NCBI GenBank assembly: GCA_008931825.1
Contig: QXVZ01001497.1
Span: forward strand, 1 to 41,086
From: Phallusia fumigata
Lineage: Eukaryota > Chordata > Ascidiacea > Phlebobranchia > Ascidiidae
Direction of reading: 5' to 3'
DNA: 41,086 nt
In this document: positions 11,420-23,900 of the stretch, one piece after another
Layout: every line of letters starts with the position of its first letter
Position numbering within the stretch: position 1 is the first letter of the stretch
Notes under the pieces: model-generated
What the model saw: only the letters and a program-made list of their open reading frames with translations
What the model was told of the DNA's origin: nothing
Databases searched by the model: none
Program-made: the position numbers and the translations under genes

Positions 11420-12075
11420 TGCGAGTTACATCCAGTTTAGACATTGTTTAGTATTTTTACCCATTTTAGGGGGCTACAGGGGTAGGTTTTGGGGCTCTGG
11501 TAAAACACAGCAATTAATGCACCATCATGACATATTAGACTTTTCAAACATTGTTTAGTAATTTTACCCATTTTATCGGGCTGGTGGGGTAACTGCTGCT
11601 GCGGCTTTGGGGTCAAACAAAGATAACAATACACTGCAATGGTATGTTACACAAAGTATCCATATTTCATCCATTCCCACATAATTTAAAAATTTGACAT
11701 ATTTTAGAGGGATAGTGGGGTAACAGCTAGGTCTCTAGGGTAAACAAGGTAATTGTTGAACCATCATGGCATTTTAGACAAACTGTCCAAATTTCACCCA
11801 ACTCCAACATTGTTTGGTAATTTGACCCATTTTAGGAGGGATGGGGAGAAGTGATGGCGCTATGGGGTCAAAAAAAGAAAAATAATAAACTGCAATTACA
11901 GGTTACACAAAGCATCCAAATTTTATCTAATTCAGACATTGTTTTAAAAAATTTGACCTATTTTAGGGGGCTAGGGGGTAACCGCTGCGGCTCTTCATTA
12001 AAATGTAGCAATCGATACAGCACGATGGCCAAACCCAAAATATAATAAAATTTCAACCCAATCGGAGATTGTTTG
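11420..12075. repeat. Degenerate tandem repeat, ~100-135 bp period, about five units
   Basis: Units share an order of motifs: an ATTGTTTAGTAATTT-like block, then ACCCATTTTAGGGGG, then a G-rich block with GGGGTAACNGCTG, then GGCTNTGGGGTCAAAC, then an A-rich block. Copies of the ATTTTAGGGGG-like core lie near 11462, 11565, 11700, 11830 and 11960. Divergence is high, so the array is old. A related stretch lies at 39411-39650. Confidence 0.7.
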
Positions 12076-12500
12076 AAAGCTTAACCACTAGAGAGAGCCA
12101 CAAAACCACTACAGGAAGTCATATATTTTAAGAGCTATTTATATTTGTAAGTTGTTTATAACGCGAAAATACCATTTGAAAAAGCGTACAATCGATTTGC
12201 AAAAAATATCAATCTTGCGCCATTTTTCAAGTGGGATTATTGGTTATGTACTGTAACAACATAGGACCTTGTTGGAACATCGGTATGTAAGTGGGAGCGG
12301 TTTTCCCAAGCCACTTCACACTTATATCCAACACGCGAAATTGCTTTGCGGTCGACGCGGACACTTTAACCCTTTTGACGAGACAAACGTGATATCTGGG
12401 CGGAGTAATTGAGTGGGATTTATAACGGGGAGGCAGTTTAAATCATAATTTGCTAATTAAAGGCATTTTTTCAGTAAAGAAATCAAACTGATTGGTTGTG
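12076..12500. other. No gene recognised
   Basis: AT-rich spacer between the degenerate tandem repeat and the tRNA-like element. No open frame or motif that can be supported. Confidence 0.5.
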
Positions 12501-12504
12501 TTTT

Positions 12505-12632
12505 TTGCGCTATGGTGGGTGAGTAGTTATGGAACTGTTGTGTACTTAAAGGGTTACTGGTTCAAATCCAAGCATCACGTTATTAGTTCGCCGTCTTTAG
12601 TTTGCAAGTAGTCCCCCCCCCCCAAAAAAAAT
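12505..12632 (+). mobile_element. tRNA-like (SINE-like) element candidate
   Basis: A box A-like block TGGGTGAGTAGTTATGG (12516-12532) is followed 43 nt later, start to start, by a box B-like GGTTCAAATCC (12559-12569). This is the spacing of a tRNA internal RNA polymerase III promoter. The acceptor stem does not pair, so it is not a functional tRNA. A C-run followed by an A-run ends the element near 12612-12630, as a SINE tail might. No target-site duplication was defined. Confidence 0.4.
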
Positions 12633-13328
12633 ATAAGTCAACCTTGAAATTCTGGCAAAAAACGTGACCACGGATGAGCAACAAAAGCAGGTTGCTCGAC
12701 GACACTCTCCAGAAGCATAACCCGGTACCGCTTTTCACCCCATCGAAGATATAGCATTAACTATAAATTTACAATAACCATCTCATAATATTTTCCAACA
12801 TGGCAAAAAGTCCCAAACCCCCCACAAGCACATTTCAAACATACCAACTCCATTTCTCAACCCATCACACTTTGCGGACTAACATCAAAAACACTTGAAC
12901 CATCTTCATTGATAAAAAAGTTCGCGACCCCTGCAATGAAACCTGACAGATGGAAGTATCCAGAACCCGAGTACAAAAGACTTGCTTGCGCGACCGCGGT
13001 TGGCAAGGGTTGCGGGCATATTGAATTAATACTCGAGGGCTGTTGTCGCGTCACAAGAGCCAGCGATTATTCAAGTAATAACAACATTTCGAACACGGAC
13101 ATTGTGACGTGCCAAACGGGCCACTTACGGGTTTTTTTGTATGGTTGTTGTTTGTGGGCTTTTCGCGCTGGACAACCGTAAGCTTTGTGTCAAAATAAAT
13201 GGGATTGTGATCGAGCAACAACGTGCAAAATTTGGAGTTACGTATTCGGGGCAAAAGAGTTGGAAAAACGGAAGAGAAAATTTTATTTAAAGATCGTCGA
13301 CAGACCCTAGGAGTAACAATTTGATACC

Positions 13329-16300
13329 ATGTTGCTGTTGTTTGTACTTACGACATTCTTAGGTAAGAATTATCCTAACTAGCAAATATCGCATGTTGGT
13401 CATTCATACCTTAGGGTGAGTCAGTAACAAACTAGGTAGTTTATTTACATTTAAAAATTAGGAATTTTCGAACCAAGGTGAAATCTTCGACCCGTATTTT
13501 TCCAGGTATTGTTAAGTCACAATACGACAGTTCCGACGGACCGGTGTTTTCGTCATGCGGAAGTGACATCACAGTGGACAAGGGGGTTATTACGTCACCG
13601 GAGTATCCGGGAAATTACCCCAACAACCAGATGTGTCGATGGCGGGTGATGACGCAGGTAGAAGACATAGAAGTTAGGGTAAGTACTTGATGATGTTTAC
13701 AAGCAAAATAAGTCGGGACATCATTCCAAGCAAGTTTTATCACAAATGATAAAAGACATTAAAAACCCCCTTTTTTTGTTGCAGCGTTGCTTTGGCCAAA
13801 AACAAACGTAAATTGCGCAATGTTTTGGTAAAACCAGCGCACCTAAAACAAAAATACGCTTGAACAATTGACAAACAAATAAAGCTACAATATTTTCTCG
13901 ATTGACGAAGAGTTGAAACAAACTCTGGCGCCGGTAGGTTATACATTGATGCGATGTTTTATGCCAAGCATTAAAGTGGATTTGGGGCAACTTGCTACAG
14001 AATGTGCGCTTTCACTGTATTGGCTCAACAGATGTGGTTTGTTGTTTTTGAGTAACAATAGGACGGATACACTGCTTTGTGGTATTCGGGGATAAGACCG
14101 TCCGATGCTTCGACTTAATCTCCGAAAAATCTGTGAAAATCTTCTGTACGATGTGGTGAAAATAACAGTAGAAGTTATTCGATTAAAATTGTGACGCTTA
14201 AATGCACTTTAACGACGTTACAAACCCAACTCAACCTGCTTAAACGTGTCATAGACAAAATGGGGTTCCAAACAAGGCATTACGTTTTCTGTTGCCTTAT
14301 CGAAAACTTGATATCGTACGAAGATAGTCTTTAAAGCTTGTCCCTACGTTTTTTGCAATAAGTTTCTACAAGTTCGTTTAATATCAACCATCTCGTACAT
14401 TAGGAGTGCTTAACCAGTTTATCGTGGTCTGCCAGTAGATCACGGACTAAAGTCTTTCGCGAGAAGTGCAGGCAAATTATAAAATAAGGGTTCATTACAA
14501 ATAACTGTGCGCTATTTTGTTATATGTGGTTGGGTATGTATTATGCTATGTTGTTAAGATCTGAGTCCTGGGATATGTAATGACCCTGTTTTACTAAAAA
14601 ATGTAAACACGCTTTTCTGCCTTTCCTCATAAAACGTAATTGTTTGTTTGAAGATTGTAACGTTTGTAAAAACAGTGCTTGACAAAGAGTTGTTTTGTGA
14701 AAACGTAGGTCACAGTGGACGACCTTGACATTGAAAACGCGCGAAACTGTCAGTACGACTTCATGTCGTTACGCTTTGCCGGTGCGGATGAACAAAAATT
14801 CTGCGGTCGCACGGTGGAGGGGAATCCCCACCAGGGAGCACTTCCGCTTACTGTTAATTTCGGATCTGACGGAAGCGTAGGGGGCAAAGGCTTTGCAATG
14901 ACGTTTCAAGGTCGTATAACGTGTTTGATGCATGGTAGTGACGTCACGTTGTGTTTAATGGCATGAACCGCATGATTAGTTCAATTTAAGCATGTAATTG
15001 TCTAATTTATATCAAAACGTTCTGAACATGTTGGCCACAATAAATTGTCTAAATAAAATTACGGTCGTTTGGTCGCGAAAACAATTATCAAGTCAGATAT
15101 CGAAAACTATTAGAAAATATTAGAACCAAACACCTGTAAAACGTTTTAATGCAGTGTTAGGCCAGTATTCGATTTTCCACTTTATTCGAGTTTAAACAAA
15201 TGTTTGGTATTGCTGTGCAAGAAAAACAAGCATTTAGACTGCTTGTTAAAACAAAAAAACATTGCCAAACGCTTCTCTGCAAGTTTCCAAAGCCGCAAAC
15301 CTTTCTTTTGTTTTAAAAATATCTTTAGAAAAGATGAGTCAAACTGGTCATAACACAATTAAATATCACTATGAACAAAACTAACTGTAAGCAATACGCA
15401 TAGAAATGACGAAAAACATTTTGATAAACATAACCCTTTCGACCGTTGCTAAGCGCATGATTCATTTGTTCACGGAATTCCGTCTAACAATCAACCAACA
15501 ATGACCACTTAAAATCATTGTCACACAATAGTCGTAATTATGACGTCACACAAGTGGCCCGAATAAGTGAATTCTGGAATTACGTGATTTTATTCGTTAT
15601 CGGCGAATTAGACGTTTCTCCCAATAAGTTTATGTACGTTAACTATGCAGTAAATCTCAAAAGCTTACTTTTTGATATTCGTGTGTGAATAATAACAAAA
15701 CTTATATTGTTTAAAAATTGCCAACTTGGGTTTGACCGAGTTTTGCGTGTTCTACCGGTTTTCTAAAATAGTAAGGTGGACAAGCTGAATGCAAAAGATG
15801 TCTTAACGACTATTTAAAATGCCAACCTCACCTAATAGCCACTTCAAATGTTTGCACAAAAACCGAAAAGTGCTTTATCACTTTATGCAGATCCGAGTCA
15901 CCGATTTGCGGATATGGGAAAGTCCCTCTTGCGTGGCCGATTTTGTGCGGGTGGTTTTTCACGGCACTGGAGGGCGGGCTTACAGGTTGTGTGGTGAAAA
16001 CCCTGGCAGTACGCGCAACACTACGGGGCCTGCGCCGGTCGAAGTTTACATGCACAGCGACAAACTGAATGTGTCAAAGGGATTTCGGCTCATATTTGAA
16101 GGTCTTTCTAAAAGGTGGTGGTGGTCTTGGGATCAAACCGATTATGAAAATCATAATCGAGTAGGCTGCAGAACTAATGGGTCATTGAAATAAAAACTTA
16201 AGTCGGTTTATTTGATCACAAAACCTTAGCGACCAAAGCATAACCTGGTGGCATTTGCAAAACAACAAGTTTCTTAACTCTGTGAACCCCAACAAGTTTA

Positions 16301-19300
16301 AGCAAACTAAACCCACAGACTTGAAAAGTAAAGATACGGAAAATATGACAGTGAACGGCACTATTGCCTAGTATTGTTTTTATGAATCAGACGTTTTTGC
16401 TTTCCTTGCTAACACAAGAGCATCACTGTGCATGTTTATCAATGCTTTTAGTTTTGAATTCCGTTTTTGGCATGTTTTGCGTGAAAAAATATTAACAAAC
16501 TCATTAGAAGTATTTAGTACAGACCGTAGATTTGTTAACACTTTGCAAAGCACGTATTTTAAAGTCTTGCTGCAACTGCAATGCAATTGAACTTTTGATT
16601 TTTACAGTTTTATCCCCGTGCTTGTCTGAGCCTTGTCAAAATGGCGCCAATTGCAAGTACGACAATGATTCATACACGTGCGAGTGCGCTGAAGGATGGG
16701 AAGGAATTAACTGTGAAACCGGTACGCGTGAATACAATTTCGTCTCGTATTCCATTCCAAGTTTCTTACCCAGCGTTAAAAACGGGAATAAAATAAAATG
16801 TTAACTCAAATGTATCAACAGGCTCAGGCCATCAAAATAGGGGTAATCTTGGCTAAGCTTTCTATTAGAGCCATTCCTGACGATGACAACTGCATTTGTC
16901 TAAACGTAGAAAATGTTTTACACACAAGTACTGGCCTGTATCTTCTCATTGAGACTATTTAAAATCGTGAATTGTGTACCTGAGATTAAGCTTATATTTA
17001 GAAATCAACGAATGTCAATCGAGTCCTTGCCGAAATGGGGGGATATGCACTGATGACGTCAATCAATTTACCTGTGCATGTTCACCGGGCGTGACGGGAG
17101 CCACATGTGACGTCATAACGGATTACTGTGCTTACTTAAGGCCGTGCGCTAACGGCGCTACATGCGAAACTGTGGATGAGACGTACGTGTGCGCATGCGC
17201 AGTGGGATACACGGGACGGAATTGTGACGCAGGTAGCTTTTCTCGTGTTTGATAAATAAGAGTGATACACTTTTGTTATAAACACCAGCGTCAGTTTATT
17301 CTATTACAATAAACGTGTGCCGTTATCAAAGTGTATGGACATCAAAGGTTGCATCATTTATAATTACGTAACAAAACTTATAAAATTAAGAGGTAATACA
17401 CAAACCAATAATTTTGCGGTTTCAATATCCACGTGGGTTGTTTTTAAGATATAGGCAACTTGACACGTTTCGTAAAATGACGCCCAGAACTGTGTTTCAA
17501 ACTCTGACAAAACAAATAATGGCGTCTATGTGGGGTTTTTTAAAGCCAAGCTAAACTTGCACTATTCCTGTCAAACGGAACCATGTTTTCAACAGAAGCT
17601 GACGAGTGTGCATCAAACCCGTGTGAGAATGGTGGAACCTGCAACAACATGTTTGCACGATTCCAGTGTGACTGTGTGGAAGGTCATAGAGGGGAACGGT
17701 GCGAAATTGTCCCCACGAGTAAGTACGAGCAATGTGCAGATGCGAGCGCAGCAACGCGAATACCAACTTCCAGTTTGTCACCTGTTGTAGAAGTTTGTCG
17801 TTTTATTTTCGTTTTGACACAGAAACAATGTTAAAAAGGGCGTTGTTAAATCGTTAGGCTCAATTTAAGGTTTTCCTTCAAGAGACAACATGCTGAAACC
17901 GGATATTGTTAAAGTTAACGTTTTGAACTTTGTTTGTACAGATACGTTACTTCCGTTATCAAACCTTTTCATTGCCTAACGTTTTTAAAGGCAAGCGCCA
18001 AAAAAACGATGGCATTTTTTAACCAAAGCAACGAAACACGAGTATTGTTGTTTAGCGCCCGCGTCTAACAGATAGAACCCTGTGGTTTTTGTCAAAATTT
18101 GCCATTTTTTCAGCGACTACAGCGCCACCAACAACAACAATATCTACAACGACTGCGTTAACTTCAACAACGCAACCGTCGTACTGCGGAATGACCTCAT
18201 CAATTGTGTGTTTAAACGGGGGCAGCTGTGTGGTGGTAGATGGGGTTAAAGAGGCCTGTCTGTGCGCCGATGGCTATGATGGAAACAGATGCGAAAGCTT
18301 GGCTAGAGGTGAGTGACCCATATATTAAATATTTGCGCGACACAAAAATGAGTTGACAAAATTTGCATCTGAACAGCTTGGCTTTACCAAGCAACTGTGT
18401 TTTTACAACCCAACCATATAAAACATAGCATTATTGGATCGTAGTAAATTTGCACAAAAACAGCTTTCAAACATGATGAAACGTGTTGAGTAAAGTTAAG
18501 ATGCAGACTTTTATTAGACTAGACTAGAGACATAAAGGCCATCAAAAACACAGATGCACTTTGGAGTTCGCAGTTCAAAACGCTTCCCGCGTGATTACAT
18601 AAACGCTAAAATAACCCCAACGTTATTGCATCATCCAATGTATTACAGATTCGCCAGACTATCTCAACGCACTTATCGCAACTTCTGCTGGCTCCTTCAT
18701 ATGTGTATTGCTCATGGGCGCCATCGTGTGTCTGGTGCTTTGCAAAAGAAAACACGCCAACCGATGCGAAGTTATGCAGCTAGGGAGGAGAGGTAAAACG
18801 TTGTCCGGACGAGACCAAAATCGTAGGGCGAGTACTTGGTCGAACGGACTGAGGCGCTCGACACATATACAGACATAAAAAAAAACAAAAAAAAACAAGT
18901 TGTTATTTTGTAGGAACTCAAAACAACTGACAACCGGTTCGATACAAAATAATTGTACGCTTTCGGTCTCAAGTTAACCAGACTAGGCCAACTAGCATAA
19001 ATTTGTATCTTAGGAGGTCCAGGGGCCGAAAATCACGTGGCCAATTCAAACAAACCGCAGCAAGCGCGAGAAGCGTGGGGAGCGCGCCACCAAACGGCCA
19101 ACGACAATACCTTTATTAACCGCAAGGTGGAAGACGAAAGCAGTCATTACGATTCAATGTTGCCTAATTTTACACCAAGTCATTTTGGTTACAATGGAAA
19201 TTTTTACGCCGCAAATGGATCAAGATACCCAGGCGTGCAAGTGGGTGGAAAACGAAGGTAATTTGATTCAGATACAAGAAGAGATTTAAACCGTTAGTTG

Positions 19301-20564
19301 TCAATGCACACATTTATAAAAGTATAGATTATCAGCAGGCAATCGTGCTGTCATTATTGTGTAAATGTAAAAATATTCATGTTAATTCGCCTTTTTTGCA
19401 TGTAACGAGTGTTTGTTGGCGAACAAATATTTAATTTTAGTGTTGCCCCGACAAATACCACACGCGCGGTCAAAACGTTTTAATTAAAAATATTAAATAT
19501 TGCCAAACAAATTTTATCTCTGTAACAACACGTGACGAAGACATGAAGCCAAATTTAGCGGCTTATTGATGATCTATTTTTCACGTATTTCGAACCTAGG
19601 ATATGGGTTCAAGCGCATCAGATCATTCGGCATCCTGCTCTCACCCTAACTTTTGCTTTATAATTTTAATGCGTAATTTGTTGATCACAAGTGCATTAAC
19701 TTTATATTACCACGCAGACATTCGGTAGTCGACGATTACTCAAAACCTCAGGCAGACGTGGGAAACACATTACCTATTTACAGTGTGATGCAAGCTTTGG
19801 ATACTCATAAAAAAGGTGCGAGAACTTTCCTCTTTTAGGCACAAAACTGATTTAAAGAGAACGCGGTTTTAAACAATTGGCCGGTTTTTTTCTCACAGAC
19901 AATAATATGGACGAAAAGATTCCATCAAAACCCAAAACCAAGCAAGAAGGCAGAGGTAGAACTTTATTTTTAAAATTCTCGGTTGGATAAATTGCAACCA
20001 CGTCACAAAGTTTGTAACAAAATTGTACATTCAATAAAAAACAAGCAAAATGCACTATGATGGTAACAAAATACCTCGTGCCAACTTCAATAACGTAATT
20101 CCTTTCAGTCATTATTTCCACCATACATCTGTCACTCTTTGCCTACGTTCTTTCCAGAACATAAACAGAAGGTACCGCGGCGCCACCATCCAAGTAGCGA
20201 CGTCAAGATCGCTCCAGACGCTGCTGCCACGCTTATCAACTATCTCTCCAACGCTCTTAAACGGGGAAAACCCCATAGTGGGAAGATGTCACATGACAAA
20301 TCGTCATCGGAAGCCCTTGCGATTAAAAGCATCGTCAGCGACGAAACAACCAATCAGAACCCGCCGCCGCGTCGAACTGACCAGTCACAGCGTCCAGTTG
20401 ACAAAGCAAGACATCGAGGCCATTTTAAAGCAAAACGTGGCGAGAAGGATGATGAGAGAATGGATAATTTGAAACTTTATGATTATTTTGACCAGTTTGC
20501 GTCGGACAAACAGGGACGGGCTGTTTTGAGGCTAACGCGCGAGAATGCGTTTCTATTTGAGTGA
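13329..20564 (+). CDS. Gene A: CUB-EGF type I membrane protein with alternative CUB exons
   Basis: Exons: 13329-13362, 13506-13678, then either 14709-14910 or 15891-16101, then 16608-16721, 17002-17232, 17596-17718, 18114-18308, 18649-18792, 19014-19257, 19718-19815, 19899-19955 and 20158-20564. All join in frame to give 673 or 676 residues. Order: hydrophobic signal peptide (M-L-L-L-F-V-L-T-T-F-L); one CUB domain (C1 and C2 in exon 2, C3 and C4 in the alternative exon); five EGF domains in phase 1-1 exons; a Thr-rich linker ahead of the fifth EGF; a membrane span at about residues 365-389 ending in C-K-R-K-H; and a ~284-residue intracellular tail rich in polar and basic residues. This suggests a cell-surface adhesion or signalling protein; the ligand is unknown. 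It is a paralogue of the convergent minus-strand gene 20935-28906. Tail exons 11-12 rest on splice sites and phase alone. Confidence 0.85.
14709..14910 (+). CDS. Gene A alternative exon 3a: second half of CUB domain
   Basis: The exon starts after CGTAG in phase 0 and ends in phase 1 at F-Q-G with the weak donor GTCGTA. It encodes the CUB half with N-C-Q-Y-D-F (C3) and F-C-G-R (C4). It is 202 nt long, not a multiple of three. It matches exon 3b in position, phase and content, and only one of the two can be used in a productive transcript. Confidence 0.8.
15891..16101 (+). CDS. Gene A alternative exon 3b: second half of CUB domain
   Basis: The exon starts after TATGCAG in phase 0 and ends in phase 1 at F-E-G with the weak donor GTCTTT. 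It encodes I-R-V-T-D-L, then S-C-V-A-D-F (C3) and L-C-G-E (C4). At 211 nt it is not a multiple of three. Joined after exon 3a it would read out of frame to a TGA at 15995-15997. No exon encoding a first CUB half lies between 14911 and 15890, so it is not simply part of a second CUB domain. Confidence 0.8.
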
Positions 20565-20934
20565 GTCGTTTTGTTTTGTATATTTCAGGGATATCATGAC
20601 CTTATTCTGTAACTGTGTCTATTTATACCATGTAAATACATTCTGAAAATTCAGTAATGGAACAAATCCAAAATGTGGTAAAACTAGGGAATTACAAGTG
20701 TTAGGACCAGCAATGTCATGTACTTAGAAGGCTTCACGGAATGTCTAATGAGCGCAACAAGCGTATAACATCTTCTTTTCGGTCAGAGTCCTTCAACAAT
20801 AGAGTTACTTTCCAGCACAATTCGCCGTCTCAACCGGGGATCAAACTCTCAATGCAATGACTTGACGTGCTAAATCAACTTTACCTTGTAAAATTTGCCA
20901 CACACCTCTGCGGACTTGCAGAATTCCGGGAAAT
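20565..20934. other. Intergenic spacer between convergent genes A and B
   Basis: Only 370 bp separate the two stop codons, so the 3' untranslated regions probably abut or overlap. No canonical AATAAA was seen on either strand in this spacer. Confidence 0.6.
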
Positions 20935-23900
20935 TTAGTTCGGCTCATCCGTCGGATTCTGGTCAGTATATGGATTTAACCACATAGGGTGGGGCTGACG
21001 GTTAGGGAATTTTCCGCGAAAAGAAGATGGACGACCAAGTGGGGCTAGCGAGCGGGGCCTGGGTACATGGGTTACCACTGGGTAAGCTGCATTTTCTAAA
21101 CTGTTCGGGTTTCTGCTGGCAAACAAATCATCGACTGAAGAAATTGACGTCGAAGTGCCGTGTACTGATGACGCGCGCCTTGATGGCGTCCTGTGACCTG
21201 TTCGCGGACGCTCGGTGGGTCCTTGAGGAAAGTTTTGAGGATCGTTATAATGCGATTGAGGGGTAAATGGAGTTTGTCTGCGATTTCTGGGAGACGTAGG
21301 GTATTGAGTGGGCGTTTGTGAAATATTGAATTCTTTTGTTGGACTTTGTGGAGAACTGTGGCCGCTTGTAGTTGGTTGTTGAGTTGAGTGCTTCTTTTTG
21401 CTGAGGATCTGGGAAAAGAAAATTGGCTTGGTGGTTTCCGGAATCGGCTTGTTTGAGCCCGAAAACCCGAGTTGATAACCATCCTCGTGTTTTGCAAATT
21501 CCGAAGGTGGGGAAACAACTTCGGAAATGTTTGGCAGATTTCGAAAAGGTTTTGGAGGATTTGGATCCGCTGCAGCCGTTTTCGGACGAGGGCCCAAAAC
21601 TCGATGAGCAATTTTTCGCTTTCTGCGTTTTGGAGAATGGGGGGATTTAGGGGTGAATGAGAAGTTGGGGCTAAATTCAAACGAGGTTTTCGTAGGGGTA
21701 GATGCGGGCAAGGTGGACTGAAACTGAAAAGATTTCAAAGAAAATGGCGTTGTTTGTTTAGGAATAATGCTTTCAGTATCCAATTTAGCTGGTTCAGGCG
21801 GCACTAGAACCACGGGGGGTGGTTTTTGCGGTGTAAATGAAGGTTTTGATGGAGTTGCAAACGGTGCGGTTGCAAAGTCTGGCTTGCTGGTAGGTGGGTT
21901 CATGGTGGCAAATACCGAAGGCTTGGCGACAGGCGTAGCACTTGCCTCAGGTAGAGTGGCAGGCGTCACCGGCGGGCTGACAGGTGGCAGCTTGTCTTTG
22001 ATTTTCCTTTCCCTATTTTTATGTTTCTTTTTCTCTCCTTTTGGTTTACGCACTTTATCCTTTTCCCTAGGGGGCACCATAGCATCAATAATCTTTACAG
22101 CAGAACCATCGGTCGTTGCTACCGAGTTGCCTGACGTCATAGCGTCCTTGTATGACGTAGGAGGTCGTGAGGTAATACCGCTATCGACGGAGCTGGATAC
22201 ATGTATGTCGCGAGGCACTTTTTTCCTCGTGTCTTTGCGCTTTTTCGTGAATTTCTTCTTGCGCGTGTCGTTTTTGCGTTCCTCCGACGGCGACTTTAAA
22301 GTCTCCCGCTCACCAGCAGGGGCAGCAGGGGCTGAAAGCAAGAGAAGACGTCTTATTGTGACGCCGTAGGTGAATTGCGTGTGCAGAAGCCAATGTAGTA
22401 TGAGTAAGCGAGAAGCAGGTCAGTTGTTGCTTAACTGCTTAAGATTAGATGATTTGAATGAGCTTTAACCAACTATTGTTCAATAACGATAGTTTTGATT
22501 TGATGAAACGAAATGGAACACCCGAAAACGATGCAAAACTCGTGTATTTCACAACAAATGTACAAATGGCGAAAAACAACAGTAAATCTTCTCCCAAGCG
22601 GCAAAGCATGACGTAATGAATATGGATGACGTCACCAACTATGACGTAATACCTTGGCTCTTCTTTTGCAGAAACCCGCTTTCAGCTTTGACGTCTTCTG
22701 GTGGTATTGGCGAGTCGTGAATTTTGGATCCGTTTTTAACCATTTTCAAATAGTACAACATGCCGAGAAGGATGCCAATAACGGCCAAAGCCGCGAAAAC
22801 AGAACCGAATATTGCACCGTACGGCGGGCCGTCCTCGTGACGATCGTTTTCACCATCTATACACAAATATGTGTTTAGGAAAGCACAAACGATGCTTGGT
22901 TGGTATTTTTGAAGAAACGAGCGAAAGCCGAGACTGCCGCCACCAACCTTATCCGTGTAGTCGAGCTAAGCACTTTCCCTTATTGAACAAACACACATAT
23001 TTATGCGTGCATGATATCACAATAAGGCTTAAGTCAGTTGTTCTTTCTGTCAGGACTAGGTCATATTACCTCCAACAACGTACCTTCCGTTCCAACATCT
23101 GTGTTATTACGTGGGACCACCGGATCCTCTTGGTTTTCTTCATTCGACGAGGAATCTTCTGTAGAGGGAACTGCATCTTCTAAGGGAGGAGTAACAGTCG
23201 AGTTGTCGTCTTCCGGAGCAGTAATGTCATCCTGTTGATTAGTTGAGGGTAAGCTTTCCAAGGGAGTACTATCATCATCCATCGGATGAACTTCTGGTGG
23301 GGGTTCCTGTTGGGCAACGTTTTCAGGAGGAACAGTGGGAGGTTGGGTTGGTGGTGGAGGAGGCGAAGTTGTTGTTGTAACTTGTGGAGGTGTCGTAGTG
23401 GGAGGTGGATCCTCTTCGACAGCTAGTTTGTGAAAAAGAAATAAAACACGTTAGCTTTAACCATAAAGTAAAGCATTAACAGGTTTCTACAATTGGTTAG
23501 TTCTACAGTTAGTCAACAAGTAAAAGCAGATCAAAAAAGCATCCGGTACAGAAATGTGATGCTTTGGGACAAAATGGGAAAAATAGATTTGCTAATACTA
23601 ATAACGTACTGTTCTGCAGGGAAAGTTACACACAAATATCTGCAGAATACCGCAGAACTTCTCTTTACGGCGAACAAATTTCGCTTTCGCAGTATTCTTA
23701 TGATTTGACACTTACGTGTATCACAGTTAGTTCCAGTCCATTTGGGGTGACAGACACAGCTGTAGGAACCAACATGGTCTTCACAAACACCGTAGTTCAA
23801 ACATGGATTTGGGTCGCATTCATCAATTTCTATGAAAACAAATGGTCTGTGGTTTGACGACAAGGACACATTTTTTAACTTCCGCAAGAATTTGCAACAG

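Noticed and set aside
15891..16101. Reading exon 3b as part of a second full CUB domain
   Set aside because: No first-half exon was found between 14911 and 15890, and the phase does not allow exon 3b to follow exon 3a.
20830..20875. tRNA-like boxes on the minus strand between genes A and B
   Set aside because: The two boxes are only about 25 nt apart, too close for a tRNA promoter.
21767..22369. 200-codon Gly/Ser-rich plus-strand frame, and 194-codon minus frame 21680-21096
   Set aside because: Both are shadows of the gene B tail exon, which has phase-matched splice sites.
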